A stretch of 26,573 bases of DNA from UMGS1124 sp045541255 (GTDB taxonomy: Bacteria; Bacillota_I; Bacilli_A; RF39; UBA660). The notes beneath the pieces were generated by a model that was not told where the DNA came from, searched no databases, and saw only the letters and a program-made list of their open reading frames with translations. Below, piece by piece: positions 7,701 to 16,489 of this stretch (positions are counted from its first letter, which is position 1; each line of letters begins with the position of its first letter). The stretch spans positions 1 to 26,573 of the forward strand of contig JAZQIU010000018.1 in assembly GCA_045541255.1 (NCBI GenBank), in the 5' to 3' direction. Made by a program: the position numbers and the translations under genes.

Positions 7701-9005
7701 ATGACAATACAAGAAAGAATTCAAAAAGTATTAATAGATATAGAAAAATGTTTTCCAGAAGAATTAGATAAAATAAAAAATATTTTAGGAAATATTCATG
7801 ATGAACCTACACTGATTAGAGAATTGGAAAGTTTAGAACAAAAAATAGAAAAACATAAAAAAACATATACTAATACATACTATTCAAATGAAGAAAATGA
7901 GACTTATTATGCTGATGTAGAAGAAGATAATTATGTTTATGATGCTGCTAAACCAGAAGAGTCTGCAATAATAGAAGAAAGTTTAGAAGAGGCAACAAAA
8001 GATTACATAGATGTTGCTCCACAAAGAGAATATGGTAATGGTTTAATTGGAAAAATAAAAAAACACATAGATTTAACTCCGACAATCGATATACACGATG
8101 AAAAAGAATATGGTAATTTTATTTACGGTGATGTTGTTTGGGATGACCAAATTGGATATAGAGTAATTGAAAATGAAAACGGACTATTTCATGTAATACA
8201 AAAAGAAAGTAGCTATTTTATATATCCTTCTAAAAGATTGAATTTAAATAATCCAGAACATGTTGATTTATGTAATGATTTATTCAAATGTGATAGAAAA
8301 AAAGGGTTTATTGTTGGCGATGAAATAGAGTTAGATAATGTAGAACCAGCAGAAATATTTATGCCTTTTGTATCAGTTATAGATGATCAATTAAATCAAA
8401 CAACATATAGTGATGTTTTAATTGGAGAAGGAATAGGCTTAGATGAAACATTTAAAGATGGATTAATAAAAGATGTAGAAGCTCCAAAAGTAGAAAACAA
8501 ATTAACAAAAGGAAAAATTAGTGTCAAATCTATTGAACATGAAGGATTTACATTCCAAGAAGAAATAATTTTAGAACCAGTAAAATATATAGATGGTACA
8601 TTTATACCATATCCAAGAGAACAAAAAACAGATGAGTCAATTAATGATTACACAAACTTTTTAATAGCGCATTATAATAGATATGGTTATACAGTAGAAT
8701 TTGATAAAGATGGAAAACCTATATATCCTCATGAAACTGAAAAGGAAGTTAACGAAACAATAGAATCACAAGAAACTTTTGATGATAAATTTGGTATAAG
8801 AAAATTCTTAGAATCTAGATATAATTTTGAAGGAGATTTAGCAAATTTAGAAGTTTCTGTAATGTTAGCTTATTTAAAAGCATATAAAGAGTATTTAAAA
8901 ATAGTAAAAACAAGTAATCCAGAAGCTTTAGAATATATTGATGAAAATTTAAAAGCAACAGAAGAAGCGATTGAAGATATTAAAGAACAAAAATTATTTT
9001 TATAA
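7701..9005 (+). CDS. Unrecognised acidic soluble protein, first gene of a three-gene operon
   Basis: The ATG at 7701 follows an SD (AGGAG at 7689-7693); an in-frame TTG at 7695 is too close to that SD. The product has 434 residues and is Glu/Asp-rich, with no signal peptide or membrane segment. A helical head (about 1-53) resembles a segment of the next protein. It is followed by a disordered acidic Tyr-rich linker (about 54-105). A probably folded beta-rich middle (about 130-345) contains patterns such as NFIYGDVVWDDQIGYRVIE. A helical tail (about 362-434) ends the protein. I recognise no family. It lies 14 bases before the 960-residue coiled-coil gene and is surely co-transcribed with it. 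A structural or scaffolding partner is the likeliest role, but that is inference. Confidence 0.8.
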   Translation: MTIQERIQKVLIDIEKCFPEELDKIKNILGNIHDEPTLIRELESLEQKIEKHKKTYTNTYYSNEENETYYADVEEDNYVYDAAKPEESAIIEESLEEATKDYIDVAPQREYGNGLIGKIKKHIDLTPTIDIHDEKEYGNFIYGDVVWDDQIGYRVIENENGLFHVIQKESSYFIYPSKRLNLNNPEHVDLCNDLFKCDRKKGFIVGDEIELDNVEPAEIFMPFVSVIDDQLNQTTYSDVLIGEGIGLDETFKDGLIKDVEAPKVENKLTKGKISVKSIEHEGFTFQEEIILEPVKYIDGTFIPYPREQKTDESINDYTNFLIAHYNRYGYTVEFDKDGKPIYPHETEKEVNETIESQETFDDKFGIRKFLESRYNFEGDLANLEVSVMLAYLKAYKEYLKIVKTSNPEALEYIDENLKATEEAIEDIKEQKLFL

Positions 9006-9019
9006 AAAGGAGTTATATT

Positions 9020-11902
9020 ATGGAAGAAAAATTTGAAGAATTATATAAAGATTTTAAAAGAGTAGATTTAAAACATAATAAAGTGATGGAAAGATATAAA
9101 ACAGAACCTTCAGACAAAGGGAATTTTTACATAGATGAAAACAATTTATATCCTTCTGCAAATATTTTGGATGAAGATAATAAAGACTACTATGAACAAT
9201 TTTATGATTTTGATTTAGAAACAATAAAAGATTTAGATATAAAAGCTTTAGAAATAACTCCTGCTAAAATATCTAATGGTTCAATTGAAAAAGGTTCTAT
9301 TAAAGTAAAAGAAAAAGAAGAAACCATTGAAGAACCAACAGAACAAGTTGTAGAAGAACCAAAAGTAGAACCTGACGAAAAATTAGAAGAATCTAGAAGA
9401 ACTGCATTATTTATTTTAGACAATTTTAAAGAAAAAACTCCAGAGTTTGATAAAGAAACTAGAGAAAGAATTCTAGAATGTCAAGATTTAGAATCTCTTA
9501 GAATAGAAATAATGAATTTAAATAATTATATTGCAATGGACGTAAAAATGAGAGAAAAAACTGAAGAATTTGCAGAAGCAGCAAAAAAAGATGATACTGC
9601 AAAAGTAGAAACATCTACTTCAAATGATGCAACTACAGGAGAAACAACTACAACAACTGAAGAAGTTAAAGACAATTCAGAAGAGTTAAAAGAACCAACA
9701 ACAGAAGTGGGAGAAGAAACTATTGAAGAAATAACAGAACAAGTTGTAGAAGAACCAAAAGAAGAAATAAAAAATGATATTTCATTTGATTATTATGGGA
9801 AAACAGAAATAGAAAATATTAAAAAAGATTTAATGAATAATATTACAGATTTAAGATATTCTATTTTAGAACAAAAGAAAAAGATTGAAGTAAAGAAACA
9901 AAAATTAGAAGCGGTATTTAATCCTATGAATGTGTTAGATCCAGAATGGGCAAAAACACGCAATAAGTTAGATGAAGAAAGATATAGATTAAATAGAATA
10001 GATAATTTAATGAATGGTGAAAATTATAAAGCATTATTAGAAATAGAGAATGCTATTAATAGTATTACAATTGAGCATAATACAGATACAAAAAGATATC
10101 ATTTTACATCTGGTATTAATCCTTATGAATTGTGTAAAAAAACTGCTGAATTATTAAGTAAGATATCTGAAGAAATTAAAACTCAAAATTTAGGCAGTAA
10201 AAAATTTGAAGAATCTATAGATAACAAAATACAAACTATAAATAATAATATGAAGAATTTATATTCTAAAATGGGATTCACAGCTTCATATTCTGATATA
10301 AAAACTATAGATGATATGATTAGCTATTTAGAAAATCAAATAGCTGACTGGAAAGACCTTGAAAAAATCCAAGGAAAATCTTATGAAAAAGAAATAAATG
10401 AAGCATTATATGAAATTGAAGTGATTTCTGATATAAAAACTAGATATGGTAAAATTAATTATTTAAAAAATCAAATAAATCATTGGAAAGATCTTGAAAA
10501 AATTCAAGGAAAATCTTATGAAAAAGAAATAAACGAAGCATTATATGAAATTGAAGTAATTAAAAACACAATAAAATCTTTAATTAACAATTTACCAGAA
10601 GAATCTAAAACTAAGATTACAAATATAGATGAAATAAAAAGTATTATTGAAGATATTGAAAATAAAAAAGAAGAAGAAAAAGAAACTCAAGAAGAAACAT
10701 ATAGTGATAGAGAAGAAATTATTGAAACAATAAAAGGAATTGTATCTTCAATTGATAGTTCTATGTCAGAAGAAAAAATCAATGAAATTTTCAATAAAAT
10801 TGAAAACCTTTTAATAGGATTAAATAAAATGGATCAAAAAGTTTTTGAAGAAAAATATAATAATGCAAAAACTGAAGAAGAAAAAGAAAAATTAATTAAA
10901 GACAGAGAAAATCAAGTTGAAAGTTACAGAGATTTATTAAAGCATGATGATAAAGAAATAGAAAAACAATTAGGAGATAGATTTAATCCTCTAATAGATA
11001 AATTTAAAAATGAAATTATAAAAGATAAAGATAAGAGTGATGATACAAATAAAAATCCTGAAACTCCAGAAGATGATAAAGAAAAAACTGATGAGCCTCC
11101 TAAAAAAGGCAGATTAAAAGTTATAGCAAAAAAAGCTTTAAAATGGATGAAAGAACACAAATTGGCAACAATTGCTATAGGTTTAGCTTTAACTACATTA
11201 TTAATATATACTGGAGTACCTCAATTTCAAATGATGATAAATTCAGCATTATGGAATGTTGGTTCAAAACTTGGATGGGGAGCTTCAACTTTAGGAAAAT
11301 TACATAGTACAAACTTAGGTTTATCTAAAACAATTGCTAATGGCGCTTATATTTTTGAAGAAGTATCAGGAGCATATACTTTGGGTGGTGCTGCTGGTGC
11401 ACAAGCTCTTTACGGTGCGGGAGCCGCAAATTTAGTAGGAGCATTAACTGGATTAGTTGGATTAGGCGGTATTGGTGGTGTTGCTACCGTTGCGGCTTCA
11501 ATAATAAAGAAAATTAAAAATAGAAAAAAGAAAGAGGAAGAGCCAGAAAAAGTAACTCCTATTGAGGATAAAGTTGAAGAAAAAGAAGAAACTGTTGAAG
11601 AAACAAAGGAAAAAGATAAAGAAATAGAAAAAGAAAATGAAAAATCTACAACAGTTGAAAACGATAAAGAAGAGAAAAAGGCTACTTCTTTAACAAGAGA
11701 ACAAACTGTTGAAATGTTCAAAGAATTACTAGAAGAAGAGAGAAAAAAAACTTCTGAAAAAATGGATGAATTAATGCAAAAATTAATTGAAAAGGATAAA
11801 AAAATTGCAGAATTAGAAGCTGAATTAGAAAGACTTAAAGCACAAGGATTAAATCCAGAAGAATTAACAGAAGAAATTGAAGAAAGAAAACTTGGAAAAT
11901 AA
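9020..11902 (+). CDS. Unrecognised 960-residue coiled-coil protein with hydrophobic segments
   Basis: The start follows AAAAGGAGTT. The protein is Glu/Lys-rich throughout. An N-terminal region (1-90) is followed by acidic Pro/Glu linkers sharing the phrase EQVVEEPK (about 107-114 and 242-249). Between them is a helical segment (about 123-172) like the head of the preceding protein. Long coiled-coil stretches cover about 265-690, including a tandem 45-residue duplication (436-525). A strong membrane segment (about 714-733) and a Gly/Ala-rich hydrophobic segment (about 795-830) follow, then an acidic linker and a C-terminal heptad coiled coil (about 890-945). It has no signal peptide, so most of it is probably cytoplasmic and anchored late in the chain, with both tails inside if both segments span the membrane. 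No enzyme motif is visible. The architecture suggests a membrane-tethered scaffold or cytoskeleton-like protein. Confidence 0.85.
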   Translation: MEEKFEELYKDFKRVDLKHNKVMERYKTEPSDKGNFYIDENNLYPSANILDEDNKDYYEQFYDFDLETIKDLDIKALEITPAKISNGSIEKGSIKVKEKEETIEEPTEQVVEEPKVEPDEKLEESRRTALFILDNFKEKTPEFDKETRERILECQDLESLRIEIMNLNNYIAMDVKMREKTEEFAEAAKKDDTAKVETSTSNDATTGETTTTTEEVKDNSEELKEPTTEVGEETIEEITEQVVEEPKEEIKNDISFDYYGKTEIENIKKDLMNNITDLRYSILEQKKKIEVKKQKLEAVFNPMNVLDPEWAKTRNKLDEERYRLNRIDNLMNGENYKALLEIENAINSITIEHNTDTKRYHFTSGINPYELCKKTAELLSKISEEIKTQNLGSKKFEESIDNKIQTINNNMKNLYSKMGFTASYSDIKTIDDMISYLENQIADWKDLEKIQGKSYEKEINEALYEIEVISDIKTRYGKINYLKNQINHWKDLEKIQGKSYEKEINEALYEIEVIKNTIKSLINNLPEESKTKITNIDEIKSIIEDIENKKEEEKETQEETYSDREEIIETIKGIVSSIDSSMSEEKINEIFNKIENLLIGLNKMDQKVFEEKYNNAKTEEEKEKLIKDRENQVESYRDLLKHDDKEIEKQLGDRFNPLIDKFKNEIIKDKDKSDDTNKNPETPEDDKEKTDEPPKKGRLKVIAKKALKWMKEHKLATIAIGLALTTLLIYTGVPQFQMMINSALWNVGSKLGWGASTLGKLHSTNLGLSKTIANGAYIFEEVSGAYTLGGAAGAQALYGAGAANLVGALTGLVGLGGIGGVATVAASIIKKIKNRKKKEEEPEKVTPIEDKVEEKEETVEETKEKDKEIEKENEKSTTVENDKEEKKATSLTREQTVEMFKELLEEERKKTSEKMDELMQKLIEKDKKIAELEAELERLKAQGLNPEELTEEIEERKLGK
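10325..10594 (+). repeat. Tandem 135-bp duplication inside the coiled-coil gene
   Basis: Two 45-codon units (10325-10459 and 10460-10594) are side by side. Residues from the conserved WKDLEKIQGKSYEKE to YEIEVI are identical in both, and the DNA differs at only a few mostly synonymous sites there. The unit edges diverge. It looks like a fairly recent in-frame duplication. Confidence 0.85.
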
Positions 11903-11915
11903 GTAAGGAGTAACT

Positions 11916-12191
11916 ATGGAAAAAGATACAATAATTACATTAGAAGACAATACAAATTATGCTTTACTTGACGAAACTATTATTGAAGGAAGAAAATTCT
12001 TCTTTGCTGTAAAAATAGATAGTAAAACACAAAATCCAACAACAGAATATGAAGTATTTGAAGAAGAACAAGAAGGTGAAGATATCTATATGAGTGCTTT
12101 AGAAGAAAGTGACTTTAAGCAAGCAATTCTTATAGATTTCACAAATAATTACATGCAAATGGTTGGTGAATTAATGGAAGAAGCAGAATAA
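11916..12191 (+). CDS. Small acidic DUF1292-like protein
   Basis: The 91-residue, strongly acidic protein has an SD (AAGGAG) 6 bases before the ATG and lies 13 bases behind the coiled-coil gene. Its pattern is a short N-terminal strand pair (ITLEDNTNYALLDETIIEGRKFFFAVK), an acidic turn (FEEEQEGEDIY) and a final helix. It resembles small DUF1292 (YrzB-like) proteins of Bacillota, whose role is unknown. The match is by overall pattern and composition, not a strict motif. It is the last gene of the operon and ends in a terminator that overlaps its stop codon. A partner or regulator of the two larger proteins is possible but unsupported. Confidence 0.7.
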   Translation: MEKDTIITLEDNTNYALLDETIIEGRKFFFAVKIDSKTQNPTTEYEVFEEEQEGEDIYMSALEESDFKQAILIDFTNNYMQMVGELMEEAE

Positions 12192-12203
12192 TGCTTCTTT
12201 TTT
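12178..12203 (+). terminator. Terminator of the three-gene operon, overlapping the stop codon
   Basis: An 8-bp stem (12178-12185 with 12192-12199) is followed by T's to 12203. The TAA (12189-12191) is in the loop. Confidence 0.88.
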
Positions 12204-12235
12204 ATGTATATAATTGTAAATGTTAAATTTAAATA

Positions 12236-12265
12236 TTGTTATTTTTAAGCTAATCAAGTTATAAT
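12236..12265 (+). promoter_or_regulatory. Promoter of the tagO-like gene
   Basis: TTGTTA (12236-12241), an 18-base spacer and a perfect TATAAT (12260-12265) lie 20 bases before the ATG. Confidence 0.7.
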
Positions 12266-12285
12266 GATTATGAGGAAGTGAAACG

Positions 12286-13338
12286 ATGAATATTTTAGTA
12301 AATGATGTTAATATATTTTATATAATATTAATAACTTTTGTATCTAGTTTAATATTGGTTCCTTTGGTAAGGGATATTGCAAAGCATATAAATGCGATAG
12401 ATATTCCAGACAAAAGAAAAGTTCATAAAAAACCAATGCCAAGATTAGGAGGATTAGCGATTTTTCTATCATTTTTAGTAGGATATATGTTTTTTGCTCC
12501 GTTAACAACCCAAATGATTTCAATACTTATTGGAAGCTTTCTTATTATATTATTAGGAATAATAGATGATATAAATCCATTAAAGGCAACTACAAAACTA
12601 TGGGGCCAAATATTAGTAGCGATAATAATAGTGTTTTTTGGGAATATTTATATTACAGATGTATCATTGTTTGGAATGAATATAGTTTTAGATGGTTGGG
12701 CTTATCCGGTATCTATATTATTCATAGTTGCGTGTATTAATTCGATTAATTTAATTGATGGCTTAGATGGTTTGGCAGCCGGAATAAGTTCAATATACTT
12801 TATAACAATTATAGTTTTATCATTACTTTTAGGTAGAACTGATAATTTAGGCTTTATATTATGTTTAATCACATTGGGAGCAACATTAGGTTTCTTATAT
12901 TACAACTTTAATCCTGCTTCAATCTTTATGGGAGATACTGGTAGTATGTTCTTAGGATTTATGATAGCAGTAGTTGCTTTACTGGGGTTCAAAACTGCAA
13001 CATTAACATCATTTATGGTACCAATCTTAATTTTATTTATACCGATATTAGATACATTACTTGCAATATTAAGAAGGTTAATAAAAGGGGAATCTATTGG
13101 TAAACCAGATAAAGAGCATGTACATTTTCAATTGTTAAATAAAACTTCTTCTGTAAAAAAAACAGTTGTTATTATTTATATCATAAATATTCTGTTTAGT
13201 TCAGTGTCAGTACTATATGCAATTGGTAAAACAGATATAGCAATGTTCTTATATATAACATTGATGATTATAGTAATTATATTTATATTTAAAACAGATA
13301 TTTTATATAAACACGAAAGTAAACAAAAAAATAAATAA
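12286..13338 (+). CDS. tagO: Undecaprenyl-phosphate GlcNAc-1-phosphate transferase (TagO/WecA)
   Basis: This 350-residue polytopic membrane enzyme of the MraY/WecA family transfers GlcNAc-1-P from UDP-GlcNAc to undecaprenyl phosphate. That is the first step of wall teichoic acid and related glycan synthesis. Visible signatures are DKRKVHKKPMPRLGG (42-56), DD (94-95) in GIIDDINP, NLIDGLDGLAAG (155-166), the catalytic-loop FMGDTGS (214-220) and EHVHFQLL (277-284) in place of the usual His-rich motif. About ten hydrophobic segments match the family, and length is normal. SD GAGGAAGTG precedes the ATG. It has its own promoter and terminator, and begins the glycan locus. MraY is excluded by the WecA-type His motif and the TagA/MnaA context. 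Confidence 0.93.
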   Translation: MNILVNDVNIFYIILITFVSSLILVPLVRDIAKHINAIDIPDKRKVHKKPMPRLGGLAIFLSFLVGYMFFAPLTTQMISILIGSFLIILLGIIDDINPLKATTKLWGQILVAIIIVFFGNIYITDVSLFGMNIVLDGWAYPVSILFIVACINSINLIDGLDGLAAGISSIYFITIIVLSLLLGRTDNLGFILCLITLGATLGFLYYNFNPASIFMGDTGSMFLGFMIAVVALLGFKTATLTSFMVPILILFIPILDTLLAILRRLIKGESIGKPDKEHVHFQLLNKTSSVKKTVVIIYIINILFSSVSVLYAIGKTDIAMFLYITLMIIVIIFIFKTDILYKHESKQKNK

Positions 13339-13353
13339 TGTTTACTTTTTTTT
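13316..13353 (+). terminator. Terminator overlapping the end of the tagO-like gene
   Basis: A 9-bp stem, AAAGTAAAC (13316-13324) with GTTTACTTT (13340-13348), is followed by T's. The stop codon (13336-13338) lies in the loop. Confidence 0.75.
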
Positions 13354-13368
13354 ATATGAATTTTGTAC

Positions 13369-13374
13369 TATAAT
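13369..13374 (+). promoter_or_regulatory. -10 box for the ligase/polymerase-like gene
   Basis: A perfect TATAAT lies 33 bases before the ATG. No good -35 is found at 17 bases; that position is the T-tract of the terminator. This may be a weak or activator-dependent promoter. Confidence 0.4.
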
Positions 13375-13407
13375 TATTAAGAGACAAATAAAAAATTAGG
13401 TGGTAAA

Positions 13408-14862
13408 ATGTTTAGTTTAGAAAAATTTATAAAATATCTAACGTTATTTTTAATGATAATATTACCAATATTAGATATGACATTCTTTTTTAGTAGAATA
13501 ACAACATTAGCAGAAGTACTTATTATATTGTTACTATTATTATTAACTCTAATAAATAAAAAAGAATCAAGAAAAAAATTTATATACTTATTAGCATATT
13601 ATTTTGTAATTCTTATGTATCTAATAATTAATTATTATAGAGCTGGGAATTTTAATTCATTATTTCCTAATGATTTTAATTATAGTTTATATAACGAATT
13701 AACAACAATAATTAAATTATCTATGCCTGCAACTCTTTTATTTATTTTAAAATATCAAAATATTACTAAGAAAGAATATTTTAATATTTTAAAATATTGG
13801 ACAATATTTATAAGTGGAACAATAATCATCACAAACATATTTAAAGTAGGATTAAGTAGTTATGGTATAGGAAGTATAACATATAACATATTTGAATGGT
13901 ATAAAAAACCTTATTATTTATATTCAGCAAGTAAAGGATTCTTTAATTATGCAAATCAACAATCTTGTATATTGATAATGTTATTAGTTATGCAAACATA
14001 TTTATTCTTTGAAGAAAAAAATAAAAAAACAAGTTTGTTTTATTTAATTATATTAGTTATTTCAATGCTAATGTTAGGAACAAGAATATCATCACTAGGT
14101 GGATTATTAGTATTAATATTTTTATCATTATTTTATTTTGCTTATCAAAAACTAATAACTAAACAAAAATATAATATAAAAAATTTGTTGATTTTAATAC
14201 CAATATTAATATGGGGATTACTGCTTTCTATTTCTCCATATGCAAATAGAAATAATGAATTATACACAGAACCTGTAACAGAAAGTACGCAAAATTCAAC
14301 TAATAATTCAGAAGAAGAAAGTAATGATATAAAAGAAGTTAAAAATGATAATGAAATAAACATGCAAAAATTTGTTGATAATAATCATAATCCGGATAGA
14401 TTACCTGAAATGTTTTTTAAAAATTATTATTCATATGAATATGACCCTAAGTTTTGGTATGATTTTGTAAAGAATACAAATATAAATGATATAAATTATA
14501 GAATGATAGAAATTAATATAATAAAAAGAGTAAAAGAAATAAATAATAATAAATTAGATGATTATTTTGGAATTTCTAACTCAAGAATACAAAACATAGT
14601 TAATATAGAAAGAGATTGGACGTTACATTATTATGCATATGGCATTATCGGTTCGATAATATTGTTAATTATTTATCCGATTTTATTATCTTTTATAATC
14701 AAAAAAATATTTAGAGAAAAAAGAATATTAGATATATTTATAGCGTTCTCAGTATGTTTATTTATATTCTGTTCTTATTTATCTGGAAATATATTAAATT
14801 ATATAATTACACTAATACCTTTAATATATATTTTTAATGGTATGAATGTAGATAAAACCTAG
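13408..14862 (+). CDS. O-antigen ligase/polymerase-like (WaaL/Wzy-type) membrane protein
   Basis: The product has 484 residues, about ten membrane segments and one large extracytoplasmic loop (about 277-408), the layout of WaaL ligases and Wzy polymerases. Supporting motifs are GTRISSLGG (224-232) in a TM region, where family members carry a conserved Arg, and ERDWTLHYYAYGIIG (401-415), where H407 sits where the functionally important His of WaaL proteins is found. The loop begins with a low-complexity Asn/Glu/Ser stretch. SD AGGTGG precedes the ATG. It would join lipid-linked glycans to each other or to an acceptor on the outer face. Next to an ABC exporter rather than a Wzx flippase, ligation seems as likely as polymerisation. 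The family is supported by topology and motifs; the reaction is inferred. Confidence 0.75.
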   Translation: MFSLEKFIKYLTLFLMIILPILDMTFFFSRITTLAEVLIILLLLLLTLINKKESRKKFIYLLAYYFVILMYLIINYYRAGNFNSLFPNDFNYSLYNELTTIIKLSMPATLLFILKYQNITKKEYFNILKYWTIFISGTIIITNIFKVGLSSYGIGSITYNIFEWYKKPYYLYSASKGFFNYANQQSCILIMLLVMQTYLFFEEKNKKTSLFYLIILVISMLMLGTRISSLGGLLVLIFLSLFYFAYQKLITKQKYNIKNLLILIPILIWGLLLSISPYANRNNELYTEPVTESTQNSTNNSEEESNDIKEVKNDNEINMQKFVDNNHNPDRLPEMFFKNYYSYEYDPKFWYDFVKNTNINDINYRMIEINIIKRVKEINNNKLDDYFGISNSRIQNIVNIERDWTLHYYAYGIIGSIILLIIYPILLSFIIKKIFREKRILDIFIAFSVCLFIFCSYLSGNILNYIITLIPLIYIFNGMNVDKT

Positions 14863-14868
14863 AAAACA

Positions 14869-14897
14869 TTGATAATGATTATAAATTTTTGTATAAT
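14869..14897 (+). promoter_or_regulatory. Promoter of the six-gene export/glycosyltransferase operon
   Basis: TTGATA (14869-14874), a 17-base spacer and a perfect TATAAT (14892-14897) lie 20 bases before the permease ATG. Confidence 0.82.
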
Positions 14898-14917
14898 TAT
14901 ATTTAGAAAGGATTGTT

Positions 14918-15712
14918 ATGAAAAAGATTATTAATAATTTAAAATATACATATAAGAAATATGGTTTCTTAATGAAACAACTTATAACTAGAGATTTTAA
15001 AGTTAAATATAAAAGAAGTGTACTAGGAGTTGTATGGAGTTTATTATATCCTATATTAACTATGGCTGTCATGGCAGTAGTATTTACTAATGTATTTAAA
15101 TTTTCTACTCCTGGAGTAAATTATTTAGTTTATTTGCTAAGTGGCTTAGTTTTATTTAATTATTTTAGTGAAGCATCTAATCTAGCGATGAGTAGTGTAG
15201 TTGCCAACTTTAGTTTAATAAATAAAGTATATATACCTAAGTATATTTTCCCTTTATCAAAATGTTTATTTGTAGGGATTAACTTTTTATTAACTTTAAT
15301 ACCTTTATATGTAATTATTTTCTTAACAGGAACTGGTGTTAATTTTTATCATTTATTATTACCATATGTTTTTATGTGTTTATTATTATTCACAATTGGT
15401 ATAGGATTTATTTTAGCAACTATATCTGTCTTTTTAAGAGATATGTTTTATATATATGGAGTAATCATAACTTTATGGACATATTTAACTCCTATAATGT
15501 ATGATGTTTCTATTATTCCAGCAAAATTCCAAATATTTATGAAACTTAACCCTATGTATTGGTTTTTAGATTTTGCAAGACAAATAATTTTATATAATCA
15601 AATGCCAGGAGTTCGTAATTTTCTATATTGCGCTGTATTTGGAATAGGGTTCTTGTTAATAGGAATTTATTTCTTTAAAAAGAATCAAGATAAATTTATT
15701 TATTATGTATAG
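14918..15712 (+). CDS. ABC-2 type polysaccharide/teichoic acid export permease (Wzm/TagG family)
   Basis: The 264-residue protein has six expected membrane segments and typical N-terminal features: LITRDFKVKYKRSVLGVVWSL at about 21-42 is the amphipathic gate helix and start of TM1 of Wzm/TagG proteins, and FSLINKVYIPKYIFPLS is the conserved cytoplasmic loop. It forms a dimeric channel that, with the next gene's ATPase, moves lipid-linked glycan across the membrane. SD AAAGGA precedes the ATG. The gap to the ATPase gene is 8 bases, with the TAG stop overlapping that gene's SD. First gene of a six-gene operon. Length and topology are normal. Confidence 0.92.
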   Translation: MKKIINNLKYTYKKYGFLMKQLITRDFKVKYKRSVLGVVWSLLYPILTMAVMAVVFTNVFKFSTPGVNYLVYLLSGLVLFNYFSEASNLAMSSVVANFSLINKVYIPKYIFPLSKCLFVGINFLLTLIPLYVIIFLTGTGVNFYHLLLPYVFMCLLLFTIGIGFILATISVFLRDMFYIYGVIITLWTYLTPIMYDVSIIPAKFQIFMKLNPMYWFLDFARQIILYNQMPGVRNFLYCAVFGIGFLLIGIYFFKKNQDKFIYYV

Positions 15713-15720
15713 GTGATATT

Positions 15721-16488
15721 ATGGACAAAAAAGAAAATATGATAGAAGTAAATAATGTATCAATGAGATTTAACTTAGGTATTGAGAAAGGTTTCTCAAT
15801 AAAACAAGCTTTTGTTGATTTATTTGATGCAGAAAAAAGAAAAGAAAAAAAGAAACAAGAAGAATTTTGGGCATTGAAAGATGTAACTTTTGAAGTTAAT
15901 AAAGGTGAAGTAATTGGTTTTATAGGTAGCAATGGTGCAGGTAAATCTACTTTATTAAAAGTAGTTGCAGGAGTTATGAAGCCTACAAAAGGTGAAGTTA
16001 AAGTTTATGGTAATATATGCCCTATGATTGAATTAGGAGCAGGTTTTGATATGGATTTAACTGCTAGAGAAAACATTTTCTTAAATGGTTCAGTTATGGG
16101 ATATTCTCAAAAGTTTATTGAATCAAAATTTGATGAAATTATAGAGTTTTCTGAATTAAGAGATTTTATTGATGTACCTGTCAAAAATTTCTCATCAGGA
16201 ATGGTTGCAAGATTAGCATTTAGCATAGCGACTATAGTAGAACCTGAAATTTTAATTGTAGATGAAATACTTTCTGTTGGAGACATTGCGTTCCAAGCTA
16301 AATGTGAGGAAAAAATGAAAAATATGATAAATAACGGAGCCACAGTATTATATGTATCTCATTCGTTAGAATCAATTAGAACAATATGTAATAAAGTAAT
16401 TTGGTTAGAAAAGGGGAAAGTTAAAAAAATAGGAGACGCTTCTATTTGTAGTGAATTTGAAAATCATTTATTAAAAAAAGGGGAATAA
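15721..16488 (+). CDS. ABC transporter ATPase for glycan export (Wzt/TagH family)
   Basis: The 255-residue ATPase carries Walker A GSNGAGKST (69-77), the signature FSSGM (157-161, the variant usual for Wzt/TagH instead of LSGGQ), Walker B ILIVDE (177-182), the D-loop SVGD and H-loop H214. The insertion around 22-48 (IEKGFSIKQAFVDLF then a Lys/Glu run) is typical of this subfamily before FWALKDV. There is no C-terminal carbohydrate-binding domain as in long Wzt proteins and no TagH-type extension, so it probably does not recognise a special chain end. It pairs with the permease immediately upstream to export the product of this locus. SD AGGTGAT is 5 bases before the ATG. Confidence 0.93.
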   Translation: MDKKENMIEVNNVSMRFNLGIEKGFSIKQAFVDLFDAEKRKEKKKQEEFWALKDVTFEVNKGEVIGFIGSNGAGKSTLLKVVAGVMKPTKGEVKVYGNICPMIELGAGFDMDLTARENIFLNGSVMGYSQKFIESKFDEIIEFSELRDFIDVPVKNFSSGMVARLAFSIATIVEPEILIVDEILSVGDIAFQAKCEEKMKNMINNGATVLYVSHSLESIRTICNKVIWLEKGKVKKIGDASICSEFENHLLKKGE

Positions 16489-16489
16489 T

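Noticed and set aside
9300..9770. Repeated EQVVEEPK phrases as a sequence repeat family
   Set aside because: They are short, imperfect and within acidic low-complexity linkers; too little to call a domain repeat.
11410..11721. A 103-codon minus-strand Ser/Phe-rich frame
   Set aside because: It lies within the coiled-coil gene opposite Glu/Lys codons, a typical antisense shadow.
14918..14970. Similarity of YKKYGF in the permease and the 22101 glycosyltransferase N-termini
   Set aside because: Only six residues in a composition-biased basic stretch; chance is likely.
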